Source: Polynucleobacter corsicus
Lineage (GTDB): Bacteria > Pseudomonadota > Gammaproteobacteria > Burkholderiales > Burkholderiaceae
Length of the DNA stretch: 64,000 bases
Assembly: GCF_018688255.1 (NCBI RefSeq)
Contig: NZ_CP061314.1
Span: 1,116,001-1,180,000, forward strand
Reading direction: 5' to 3'
Position 1 is the stretch's first letter; the number at the start of each line of letters is the position of its first letter. Positions 51,741 through 58,933 of this stretch are shown here, one piece after another. Below the pieces are notes generated by a model that was given only the letters and a program-made list of their open reading frames with translations, was not told the origin of the DNA and made no database searches. The position numbers and the translations under genes are program-made.

Positions 51741-54143
51741 TTATTTACGGCGCGCTTTAGTGCTGCGAACAGGTGGTTTTGTACCTGCCGGTTTGCCAGC
51801 AGGTCTTGTGGGCTTCCCAGACTTCGCAACTTTACTTGCGGTTCGTCCAGCTTGATTCTTGGATTGATTTGCACCAAGATTACCAGCAGATTTAGCGGCA
51901 TTTACATTTACACCAGAATGCTTCTGCGGTTCCTTGCTACCAGGGCGACCTTTTTTAGGCGCAGCTTTTTTATTGGGTCTACCGGTATCGCTAGCCAATA
52001 CGATTTGGCGACGATTGGTGGTGCCACCCGGCTCTAAGCCAACCGATTTCACCAAACTAAATTCAATTTTACGCGCATCTAAGTCTACTCGACTGACTAA
52101 TACGTGCACCCGATCACCCAAGCGATAACGAATACCAGTTCTCTCGCCACGCAATTCTTGACGGGCTTCATCGTATTGGAAGTAATCACCACCCAACTCA
52201 GTTACATGGATCATGCCCTCAACAAAGAGGTTTTCCAGTTGTATGAATAAACCAAATGTAGCTACACTAGTGACAGTGCCAGCATATTCTTGACCTAAAT
52301 GATCGCGCATGTAGTAGCACTTGAGCCAAGCTTCTACATCACGAGATGCCTCATCCGCACGGCGCTCATTCGATGAGCAATGCACACCCAGTTGACCCCA
52401 AATAGGCATTGCCGCATTAGCGCCCTTAGGCAATTTAGGTAAACATGTGCCATTAGCTGCAGCCTCTTTTGCATCGCTATGAGACTTCTTGGCATTCACA
52501 GCATTTTCACGACCCTTACCCTTGCGTGGCAAAGTGAGATTTAAGGGAATCGTTGGCGGCAATACTGGCGTGTAAGGTTTCTTAGTGAGAATTGCTTTAA
52601 TGACGCGATGGGTAAGTAGATCAGGATAGCGACGAATTGGGCTTGTGAAATGTGAGTACGCAGGATACGCAAGACCAAAGTGGCCCTCGTTATCAGGCTG
52701 GTACATTGCCTGCTGCATAGAACGCAAAACAACCGACTGCAGCATGTTGGCATCGGGACGCTCTTTAATTTCGCGCATCAGCTTGGCATAGTCTTTTGGT
52801 TTCGGCTTTTCACCGCCTCCCAATGACAAGCCAGAGGTACGTAAAACTTGGCGCAAAGTGACCAACTTCTCTTCGGAAGGTTCACCGTGTACGCGGTAAA
52901 GACTGAGATGCTTATTTTTATCAATGAAATCTGCCGCACAGACGTTTGCTGTCAACATGCACTCTTCGATCAAGCGGTGTGCGTCATTACGTAGACGGGG
53001 TTCAATGCGCAAGATCTTACCCAGCTCATTGCTGATGATTTGGGTTTCAGTTGTTTCAAACTCGATAGCGCCACGTTTTTGACGTGCGTCTAGCAAAATC
53101 TTATACAGGGAATAGAGGTTAGTTAGCAGAGGTCTGAGCTGCCCAAAGCGTGTCGCTTCAGGACCTTTACTGTTAGAAAGAATCTCCCACACCGTGTCAT
53201 ATGTAAAGCGCTGTGCAGAATGCATCACTGCAGGGTAGAACTGGTAAGCCAACACCACACCATTGTTGTCGACTACAGAATCACACACCATGCACAAGCG
53301 ATCAACCCCAGGGTTGAGGGAGCAAAGACCGTTAGAGATCTTCTCTGGCAGCATCGGTATTACCCTTCTTGGGAAATACACTGAAGTCGCACGCAGCAGC
53401 CCTTCGTCATCCAAAGGATGTCCTGGCTTTACATAATGAGATACGTCAGCAATCGCGACAATCAGGCGCCAAGCCTTGCTCTTGCCGTGCATCACCGGTT
53501 CGCAATACACCGCATCATCAAAGTCACGAGCATCGGCACCGTCGATCGTGACCAAAGGAACATCGCGCAAATCCACGCGACCTTCTAAATCAGACTGCTG
53601 AACAGCATCAGGCAAGGCCTCCGCTTCTTTTTTTGCAGCTACTGAAAATTCGTGAGGCACGCCATATTTACGGACAGCGATTTCGATTTCCATACCCGGA
53701 TCATCGATTTCACCTAGCACCTCGACAACACGACCAACGGCTTGACGGTAGCTATCTGGATAGTCAATGATCTCCACGCTGACTACCTGACCTAATTTAG
53801 CGTTACCTTGGCCTTTTGGTGGAATCAAAATATCGTGGCCAATGCGCTTGTCTTCTGGCGCAACAATCAAAACACCATTCTCATTCAAGAGACGCCCAAT
53901 GACTACTTTATTGGCGTGCAAAATGACATCGACGATCTGACCCTCTGGGCGACCGCGCCGATCTGTTCCCAATACTCTGACATTGACCCTGTCTGCGTGC
54001 ATGACACGGGACATTTCTCTTTCAGAAAGAAAAATATCTTCACCGCCATCATCTGGGATAACAAATCCGAATCCATCTCGGTGACCCTGGACTGTACCTA
54101 AGCGGTCAGCCTCTCGTGGCACCAAGTTTTTTGCTTTACGCAT
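51741..54143 (-). CDS. rnr: Ribonuclease R, with an insertion near the catalytic region
   Basis: RNase R is a 3'-5' exoribonuclease that degrades structured RNA and takes part in rRNA and tmRNA quality control. The 800-residue product has N-terminal cold-shock domains (EADRLGTVQGHRDGFGFVIPDDGGEDIFL), the RNB catalytic domain with ADARDFDDAVYCEP (Mg-binding aspartates) and YPAYSHFTSPIRRYPDLLTHRV, an S1 domain (YAGTVTSVATFGLFIQLEN) and a basic Lys/Arg/Ala-rich tail of about 90 residues. Between TSPIRRYPDLL and HCSSNERRADEASRDVE lies a low-complexity stretch of about 60 residues (about 525-585) that is longer than in E. coli RNase R. Confidence 0.95.
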   Translation of the reverse strand: MRKAKNLVPREADRLGTVQGHRDGFGFVIPDDGGEDIFLSEREMSRVMHADRVNVRVLGTDRRGRPEGQIVDVILHANKVVIGRLLNENGVLIVAPEDKRIGHDILIPPKGQGNAKLGQVVSVEIIDYPDSYRQAVGRVVEVLGEIDDPGMEIEIAVRKYGVPHEFSVAAKKEAEALPDAVQQSDLEGRVDLRDVPLVTIDGADARDFDDAVYCEPVMHGKSKAWRLIVAIADVSHYVKPGHPLDDEGLLRATSVYFPRRVIPMLPEKISNGLCSLNPGVDRLCMVCDSVVDNNGVVLAYQFYPAVMHSAQRFTYDTVWEILSNSKGPEATRFGQLRPLLTNLYSLYKILLDARQKRGAIEFETTETQIISNELGKILRIEPRLRNDAHRLIEECMLTANVCAADFIDKNKHLSLYRVHGEPSEEKLVTLRQVLRTSGLSLGGGEKPKPKDYAKLMREIKERPDANMLQSVVLRSMQQAMYQPDNEGHFGLAYPAYSHFTSPIRRYPDLLTHRVIKAILTKKPYTPVLPPTIPLNLTLPRKGKGRENAVNAKKSHSDAKEAAANGTCLPKLPKGANAAMPIWGQLGVHCSSNERRADEASRDVEAWLKCYYMRDHLGQEYAGTVTSVATFGLFIQLENLFVEGMIHVTELGGDYFQYDEARQELRGERTGIRYRLGDRVHVLVSRVDLDARKIEFSLVKSVGLEPGGTTNRRQIVLASDTGRPNKKAAPKKGRPGSKEPQKHSGVNVNAAKSAGNLGANQSKNQAGRTASKVAKSGKPTRPAGKPAGTKPPVRSTKARRK

Positions 54144-54273
54144 TTAATTCCTTTGGCAATACATGCCTTATATTTCAATAAAAATTCTGAATTAGCCTAC
54201 TGTATCAAACCATCAAGTCTGAAGGGTGAAAGGCTAAAACGAGTTAAGAGGTGGGCCAGAGGGCACATGCCTT

Positions 54274-54279
54274 TATAAT
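54274..54279 (+). promoter_or_regulatory. -10 box of the tRNA-Leu gene
   Basis: A perfect TATAAT lies 8 bases before the mature tRNA 5' end. No convincing -35 box is seen at the proper distance. Confidence 0.4.
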
Positions 54280-54287
54280 AACGGCAT

Positions 54288-54374
54288 GCCCAGGTGGCGA
54301 AATTGGTAGACGCACCAGCTTCAGGTGCTGGCGATCGTAAGGTTGTGGGGGTTCGAGTCCCTTCCTGGGCACCA
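54288..54374 (+). tRNA. tRNA-Leu (anticodon CAG)
   Basis: The sequence folds as a class II tRNA: acceptor stem GCCCAGG/CCTGGGC, D arm with GGTAGACG, anticodon stem CCAGC/GCTGG with loop TTCAGGT (anticodon CAG at 54322-54324), a long variable arm, T loop GTTCGAGTCC, discriminator A and an encoded CCA at 54372-54374. It reads CUG. It is divergent from rnr. Confidence 0.95.
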
Positions 54375-54533
54375 AACAAGGTCTAACAGCGCTCTGCGCC
54401 TGATAATACAGGGCCAATATAGAGAAAACTGGCCGTTTCTACACAAAAACACATAAAGCCTATATGGGGGCATCTCTCTTAAATGCAAGCCCCGTTTTGG
54501 CTTCTAGATCGAGCGCCCCCTCATACGCAGGCA

Positions 54534-54716
54534 TTAATCACTCCATAACTTGCCAGCAGTCGCCCAATCTGATTTCTTAACATCTCGATAAATAACATCC
54601 ACTGATTCAGCGCTGCATCCCATAATTTTGACAGCCGCCTCCGTAATTGCCTTGGCGTACTCACGCTTGACCTCATCGCTACGGCCCTCAAATATCTGAA
54701 CTTGAATTAATGGCAT
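54534..54716 (-). CDS. 4-oxalocrotonate tautomerase family protein
   Basis: The 60-residue product is a typical small tautomerase with Pro2, which becomes the catalytic N-terminal proline after Met removal (MPLIQVQIFEGRS). Hexamers or dimers of such subunits isomerise 2-hydroxymuconate-type enols in aromatic catabolism, although many members have other substrates. It is the last gene of a five-gene minus-strand unit, 16 bases after the class II aldolase gene. Confidence 0.9.
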   Translation of the reverse strand: MPLIQVQIFEGRSDEVKREYAKAITEAAVKIMGCSAESVDVIYRDVKKSDWATAGKLWSD

Positions 54717-54732
54717 AGATATTTCCTTTTCA

Positions 54733-55437
54733 CTATTTTTTTAATAAACCTAGATAAGCCGGCCACTCTATCTGACCTTCCTCATCACCATCACTGCATA
54801 GTTGCTCATAAGTCATTCTACAAATTACCGGATCAGGAACTATCAACTCCTCCACCTTACCTGCCAATAGTTGAATCTTGCAGGCCTTATCTAATACGTC
54901 CATTAAATAAAATGCCTGCTGAATACTGACTCCACAGATGATGCTACCGTGATTTTCTAACAATAAAGCCTTTTTATCTCCAAGAGCTGATATGAGCCCC
55001 AATTGCTCAGATGCTGATAAGGCTAGCCCTTGATAGTGATGCCGTTCAATATCACTATAGAAACGCAAGGCATGCTGCGATAGCGGTAGTAGACCTTGCT
55101 TTTGTGCTGAGACAGCAATGATGGAATCAACATGAAGATGTAGCACACATGCCGCATCTGGTCTGGCCGCATGTACCGCTCCATGAATGGCAAAACCCGA
55201 TTTATTTACTGGCCCTATGCCTGAGAGAATTTCTCCTTGGACATTCACCTTGACCAAATTTTCTGGAGACACTTCGTCAAAGCGCAAACCAAATTGATTG
55301 ATTAGATAAGCGCCCTCTTCATTAGGAATAGAAGCTGAAATATGGGTATAAATACCATCATCCCACCCCTTCAATGCAGCGAGGCGATAGGCTGCAGCTA
55401 AATTGATTCGAACTTCTTTCTCAGTGTGATTCGTCAT
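54733..55437 (-). CDS. Class II aldolase/adducin family protein
   Basis: The 234-residue product has the family layout: AAAYRLAALKGWDDGIYTHISASIP (start of the fold), HLHVDSII with two zinc-ligand histidines, and ENHGSIICGVSIQQAFYLMDVLDKACKIQL. Members cleave or decarboxylate phosphorylated sugars or act on small hydroxy acids; the GIYTHISASIP type is often of unknown substrate. It is the fourth gene of the MFS-DLH-unknown-aldolase-tautomerase unit. Confidence 0.9.
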   Translation of the reverse strand: MTNHTEKEVRINLAAAYRLAALKGWDDGIYTHISASIPNEEGAYLINQFGLRFDEVSPENLVKVNVQGEILSGIGPVNKSGFAIHGAVHAARPDAACVLHLHVDSIIAVSAQKQGLLPLSQHALRFYSDIERHHYQGLALSASEQLGLISALGDKKALLLENHGSIICGVSIQQAFYLMDVLDKACKIQLLAGKVEELIVPDPVICRMTYEQLCSDGDEEGQIEWPAYLGLLKK

Positions 55438-55446
55438 ATCGAAGAA

Positions 55447-55944
55447 CTAAAGCCCCATAGAGCGATGCAAAATCTTGGGCTTCATTTCATCCCAAAGACC
55501 TTCGAACTCTTCCGCCCTATCTTGGGATAGCTCAATCGGCTCAAAGAGTCCACTGAAGAAGATTGTCTTTTTGGGAGCTAAGATCTTTTCAAACTCCGTT
55601 AACCCAACCGGCTTATCGTCCATATCCCGAGTTAATTGAGCAGAGCAAACAATGGCTTCATGATCGTCTTGATCAATCACGGCAAATTCAATCAACTGCT
55701 GAGACTTGTCTAAGATGACCAGAGTACCTCTAGCGTAGCAAACTGCCTCATGCTCCTGCACGATATACGCCAAAAATTGATTTTCTTCATCCGCGTTCAT
55801 GCGCAAGTCATCAATAAAAAAGAGGTATTGGCTCCCCTCTCCATTAACTAAAGTAAAAACCTTAGGAATCACCCCATGCCCTAAGGCGAGATTACGGTAA
55901 TAAGAGGAAAGTTCAACAGCGAGGTTTTCGGAAAAAAGATGCAT
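55447..55944 (-). CDS. Hypothetical protein, 165 residues
   Basis: I do not recognise a family. It is a soluble acidic protein without signal peptide or membrane helix, with two cysteines (in AVCYARG and IVCSAQL) and a region VGLTEFEKILAPKKTIFFSGLFEPIELSQDRAEEF near the end. It lies 24 bases after the dienelactone hydrolase gene and 9 before the aldolase gene, so it is in the same probable operon; a binding or accessory role in that pathway can only be guessed. Confidence 0.7.
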   Translation of the reverse strand: MHLFSENLAVELSSYYRNLALGHGVIPKVFTLVNGEGSQYLFFIDDLRMNADEENQFLAYIVQEHEAVCYARGTLVILDKSQQLIEFAVIDQDDHEAIVCSAQLTRDMDDKPVGLTEFEKILAPKKTIFFSGLFEPIELSQDRAEEFEGLWDEMKPKILHRSMGL

Positions 55945-55968
55945 AAAGTAAATCTGTATGTAAGGTAC

Positions 55969-56655
55969 TTATGGAGTGAGCTGAGTTTTTAAGAAAGTCA
56001 TCGTACGCTCCCAGGCCAAATCAGCAGCAGCCGGGTTGTATTGCAATGGTGGCAAGCCCCTAGCATCTGACTTTGGATTCGCGAATGCATGCTTAGCATC
56101 GTAGCGCTGAAAATCATACGTGGCTCCTGCTGCTTTTAGCTTCTCTTCCAACTGATCTACACCAGCAATAGAAAAAAATTCGTCATGCAAAGCCCAGTGA
56201 GCTAACATCGGCTTTTTAATAGCCGGTGCATCAACATACTCGAGTGGCGGGTAACCATACCAAACCACGGTTCCATCACATTCCGGAACTAGGCCGGCTG
56301 AAAGTACTGTGAGCGCCCCACCCATACAAAAACCGGTGACGGCAACTTTAGTGCTGCCTGTTGCCTTGAGGTACTGAACAGCGCCACGAATATCTTGGCT
56401 GGCGGCATCACCAAAATTCAGATCATTCATGAGGTGCTCTGCTTCATTTGCTGCCAGAGCGAGCTTGCCGCGGTACAGATCGGGAACCAAGGTGCGATAT
56501 CCTGCTTTAGCTAAGCGATTGGCAACATTCTTAATCTCATCATCAAGACCCCACCACTCCTGAATCACCACTACGCCAGGAGCATTTGTTGGATTGGCCG
56601 GCTCAATTAAATAGGCCTCTACTGAAGTGCCATCTGGCCTCTTAAATGAAATCAT
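55969..56655 (-). CDS. Dienelactone hydrolase family protein
   Basis: The 228-residue alpha/beta hydrolase (ATG at 56653-56655; a GTG one codon upstream is also possible) has VVVIQEWWGLDDEIKNVANRLAKAGYRTLVPDLYRG, the nucleophile elbow GFCMGG with a catalytic cysteine as in dienelactone hydrolases, and the C-terminal DAKHAFANP with the catalytic His. Members open lactone rings such as dienelactone; the substrate here is unknown. It is the second gene of the catabolic-looking unit. Confidence 0.92.
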   Translation of the reverse strand: MISFKRPDGTSVEAYLIEPANPTNAPGVVVIQEWWGLDDEIKNVANRLAKAGYRTLVPDLYRGKLALAANEAEHLMNDLNFGDAASQDIRGAVQYLKATGSTKVAVTGFCMGGALTVLSAGLVPECDGTVVWYGYPPLEYVDAPAIKKPMLAHWALHDEFFSIAGVDQLEEKLKAAGATYDFQRYDAKHAFANPKSDARGLPPLQYNPAAADLAWERTMTFLKTQLTP

Positions 56656-56684
56656 CACAATCTTTCTCTTTAAATAAATTCGGT

Positions 56685-57944
56685 TTACTGCGCTTGTTTA
56701 TCAGTGTGAATATAGCCCACCAAGCAGAAAGTAAGCAAGCCACATAGGGCCGCCCCATAACCAACCAGGTTGTAGTGCTCCATTTTTCCATCTGTACCAA
56801 TAGTCACCACCATACCAGCAAGCACTGAGGCAAGGCCCGATGCTAACATTTGCACTGAGCCTACCAAGCTCATAAAGGTACCCCGAATTTTCGCCTCCAC
56901 CATTTGACTGGCAATTGCCATCGCCGGAATCATGCGCCCGGAGATCAAGACGAAAAATGCAGTGGAGTTAATCAATACCACCCAAAGCGGTACCGGTATC
57001 AGATTAGTCGTCACTAGCAATGGAACTAGACTAATTACTGCAAGCACTCTAAATACTCTAGTCTTGCCATAACGATCAGCCATATGACCAATCAGACGAG
57101 AGCTCATTAGCGTAGCAATACCACCGCAAAGATAAATCAAAGAAATATAGGAGTTTTCAACGCCTACGTTCGAGGTGAGATAGAGGGCAATATAGGGAAT
57201 GACAGAAAATCCAGTTAGCATAATGAGCGCCATGAAAAAGAATGCGCGTAGATGCTGGTGAGCGACAAAGATATTCCAGATTTGACTAAGGCGACTTCCC
57301 TCGTGAGTGTGCTGTAAGTGACCAGAGATCCTGGGAATATTGCGATAACCCAAATACAAAATGAGAGTAGAAATCAAGGCAATAAAAAAGAATGGCGCAC
57401 GCCAACCTAAGTATGGAATGTTGTTAGCTAACAATAGACTGAGGGGGACCCCCGCCACTGTCGATACCGAGAAAGCAGACATCACTGTACCCAAAGCTTT
57501 GCCTCTGCGCTCAAACGGAATCGAGTCCGCAACGATGGTTTGAACTAGTGAGCTCAGAATACCGCCAAATGCACCTGCAAATGCCCGAGCAATAAAAAGG
57601 GAATGGTAGTCTGGGGCTAAACCACAGACTAAGGTGGCAATAATGAAACAGGCATACAAACTCAGAAGCAGCACCCGCCTCTCAAAGCGATCTACAAAGT
57701 AGGTAGCAAATACACCGGCAAGTGCAGCGGCGAAAGTGTAAGAAGAAAGTAGTAGGCCGAACTCATGGGTATTGATGTTGAGCTCACGAATAAATTCTGG
57801 ACCCAAAGGCATCATGATCATGAAATCTAGGATATGAGTGAACTGAATTCCAGCTAAGGAGAGTAAGAAAAAGTGTTCCTTTTTGCCGCCTGGCATTTGA
57901 TGCTCGGTCAATGGTTTCTTTATATGAAATTGGGGATACATCAT
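56685..57944 (-). CDS. Major facilitator superfamily transporter (DHA1-like)
   Basis: This 419-residue inner-membrane transporter has about 12 hydrophobic helices. It starts at the ATG at 57942-57944, preceded by TAGG; a TTG two codons upstream and a second ATG one codon downstream are alternatives. Seen: FTHILDFMIMMPLGPEFIRELN in helix 1, LLLSLYACFIIATLVCGLAP, and the loop 2-3 motif-A-like YFVDRFERR. Substrate unknown; in context it may import the compound degraded by the following four genes or export a product. Several palindromes lie within 150 bases upstream of it. Confidence 0.9.
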   Translation of the reverse strand: MMYPQFHIKKPLTEHQMPGGKKEHFFLLSLAGIQFTHILDFMIMMPLGPEFIRELNINTHEFGLLLSSYTFAAALAGVFATYFVDRFERRVLLLSLYACFIIATLVCGLAPDYHSLFIARAFAGAFGGILSSLVQTIVADSIPFERRGKALGTVMSAFSVSTVAGVPLSLLLANNIPYLGWRAPFFFIALISTLILYLGYRNIPRISGHLQHTHEGSRLSQIWNIFVAHQHLRAFFFMALIMLTGFSVIPYIALYLTSNVGVENSYISLIYLCGGIATLMSSRLIGHMADRYGKTRVFRVLAVISLVPLLVTTNLIPVPLWVVLINSTAFFVLISGRMIPAMAIASQMVEAKIRGTFMSLVGSVQMLASGLASVLAGMVVTIGTDGKMEHYNLVGYGAALCGLLTFCLVGYIHTDKQAQ

Positions 57945-57950
57945 TATCAA

Positions 57951-58330
57951 CCTAGGGGCTCGAAACTTGTCTAGCCTTGCTAAATTGGGGCATTGCCTTG
58001 CAAGGGCGGGACTTTATTGGTGTTATGTCCAACAACAATCATCCAGTATATCTCTAGGGTTAACCCACCAAGAGTTCACCAGTGAACACTCAAAATCGGT
58101 GCGATTTCAATAGGCCCCTGCTATTAGCATCAAGCCTTTAATAGCAATTAAAGACATTTTTGTCCTATTAGCAGACGCTTTTAGCGAAGCTAAAGTAATG
58201 GAGCAGAAATCACGTAGAACTAGTGGAAATTGGTAATTTATTGCTGATTTAGCTCTGTTTTAGGCCATTTTTGGTCGTTTTTTAAGTGGTAAGCCTCCAT
58301 TCCTTTGGAGGCTTTTTCTTTTAAGTATCT
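57951..58330. other. Intergenic region of 380 bases with palindromes, inverted repeats and an orphan terminator
   Basis: No coding frame with support is seen on either strand. The region holds three perfect or near-perfect palindromes close to the MFS gene (CCTTGCAAGG at 57996-58005, GGGTTAACCC at 58057-58066, GTTCAC-CA-GTGAAC at 58074-58087), inverted repeats GCTATTA/TAATAGC (about 58120-58145), CTTTTAGC-GAA-GCTAAAG (58178-58196), and a terminator hairpin at 58291-58318. The first group could be operators for the downstream operon; the rest may be a small RNA on the plus strand. Either reading is inference. Confidence 0.4.
58291..58318 (+). terminator. Rho-independent terminator without an upstream gene on its strand
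   Basis: AAGCCTCC pairs with GGAGGCTT (58291-58298 and 58306-58313) with a seven-base loop and five T behind on the plus strand. The nearest plus-strand gene is the tRNA about 4 kb upstream, so it should end an unrecognised transcript, or act as a 3' hairpin for the minus-strand peptidase-like gene. Confidence 0.6.
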
Positions 58331-58834
58331 CTAGCGCTGAATGTAGTAACCATAGACACAGCGTGACCCACTCCGAGATGGGTTATGGGTATCTTGAATA
58401 ACGCCATTAATAACAGCCGTCAGGTGCTTAGAAACCTTCACAATTAATCTACCCGGGGGCAACTCATTGGCTAGTAAATGCACTTTACAGCCAGCGCCAA
58501 CCTGCATAGTAGGCACCCAATCAAAGCCATGACCCACAATGTAGTCATGAAACACATTGCGATGATTGCCGTTACGCGGTGAAGCGCCCTTAGCGTTGAG
58601 ACGCCTAGCCAACTTGTCGTTTCGTTGGTCGGCATAAGCTGCATTGGCAGCACGAAGATCTTCGTAGACCTGCAAATAAGGCAATTGCGCAGCAATCGCA
58701 ATTGCTCGAACTACACAGTCACCAGCCCCACCTTTAAAACCCGCAAGCTCCCTACCCCCATCGTTGAGTTGAAAGCCCAGCTCTTGGCCGCGACTATTAG
58801 ATAGTCTGGAGAAGAGGTTTAACAGATTGAGCAT
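58331..58834 (-). CDS. Orphan papain-fold cysteine peptidase-like protein (phage-type)
   Basis: The 167-residue product carries a Cys-His-Asp pattern typical of C39/transglutaminase-like peptidase domains: GAGDCVVRAIAIAA (Cys40), KHLTAVINGVI (His137) and QDTHNPS (Asp148), followed by YGYY. The order and spacing fit a papain-like triad. Similar small proteins occur in phages and near phage remnants, but no other phage gene is nearby. No signal peptide or membrane helix. It is separate from neighbours (380 bases upstream on its 3' side, 99 bases before glcB). Function unknown; the active-site assignment is by eye. Confidence 0.6.
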   Translation of the reverse strand: MLNLLNLFSRLSNSRGQELGFQLNDGGRELAGFKGGAGDCVVRAIAIAAQLPYLQVYEDLRAANAAYADQRNDKLARRLNAKGASPRNGNHRNVFHDYIVGHGFDWVPTMQVGAGCKVHLLANELPPGRLIVKVSKHLTAVINGVIQDTHNPSRSGSRCVYGYYIQR

Positions 58835-58880
58835 AGGGTGGTTGGAAGTTCAAGAGAATTCGGGAGGGATCTTACCAAAG

Positions 58881-58911
58881 AAAAATGGACTTGCCTTTCG
58901 ACAAATCCATT
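58881..58911 (-). terminator. Rho-independent terminator of glcB
   Basis: On the minus strand a ten-base stem with one wobble pair (58902-58911 with 58884-58893) and an eight-base loop is followed by a T tract (complement of A 58881-58885). It begins 23 bases after the glcB stop. Confidence 0.85.
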
Positions 58912-58933
58912 CTAATTTGCTTCTCACTTCAGA

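Noticed and set aside
54197..54379. A 60-codon frame on the minus strand over the tRNA-Leu gene (contains EGTRTPTTLRSPAPEAGAS).
   Set aside because: This is the well-known spurious frame antisense to class II tRNA-Leu genes and is not a protein.
58331..58834. Prophage remnant around the peptidase-like gene.
   Set aside because: No integrase, attachment repeat or other phage gene is seen nearby; the tRNA-Leu 4 kb away shows no duplicated 3' end in the window.
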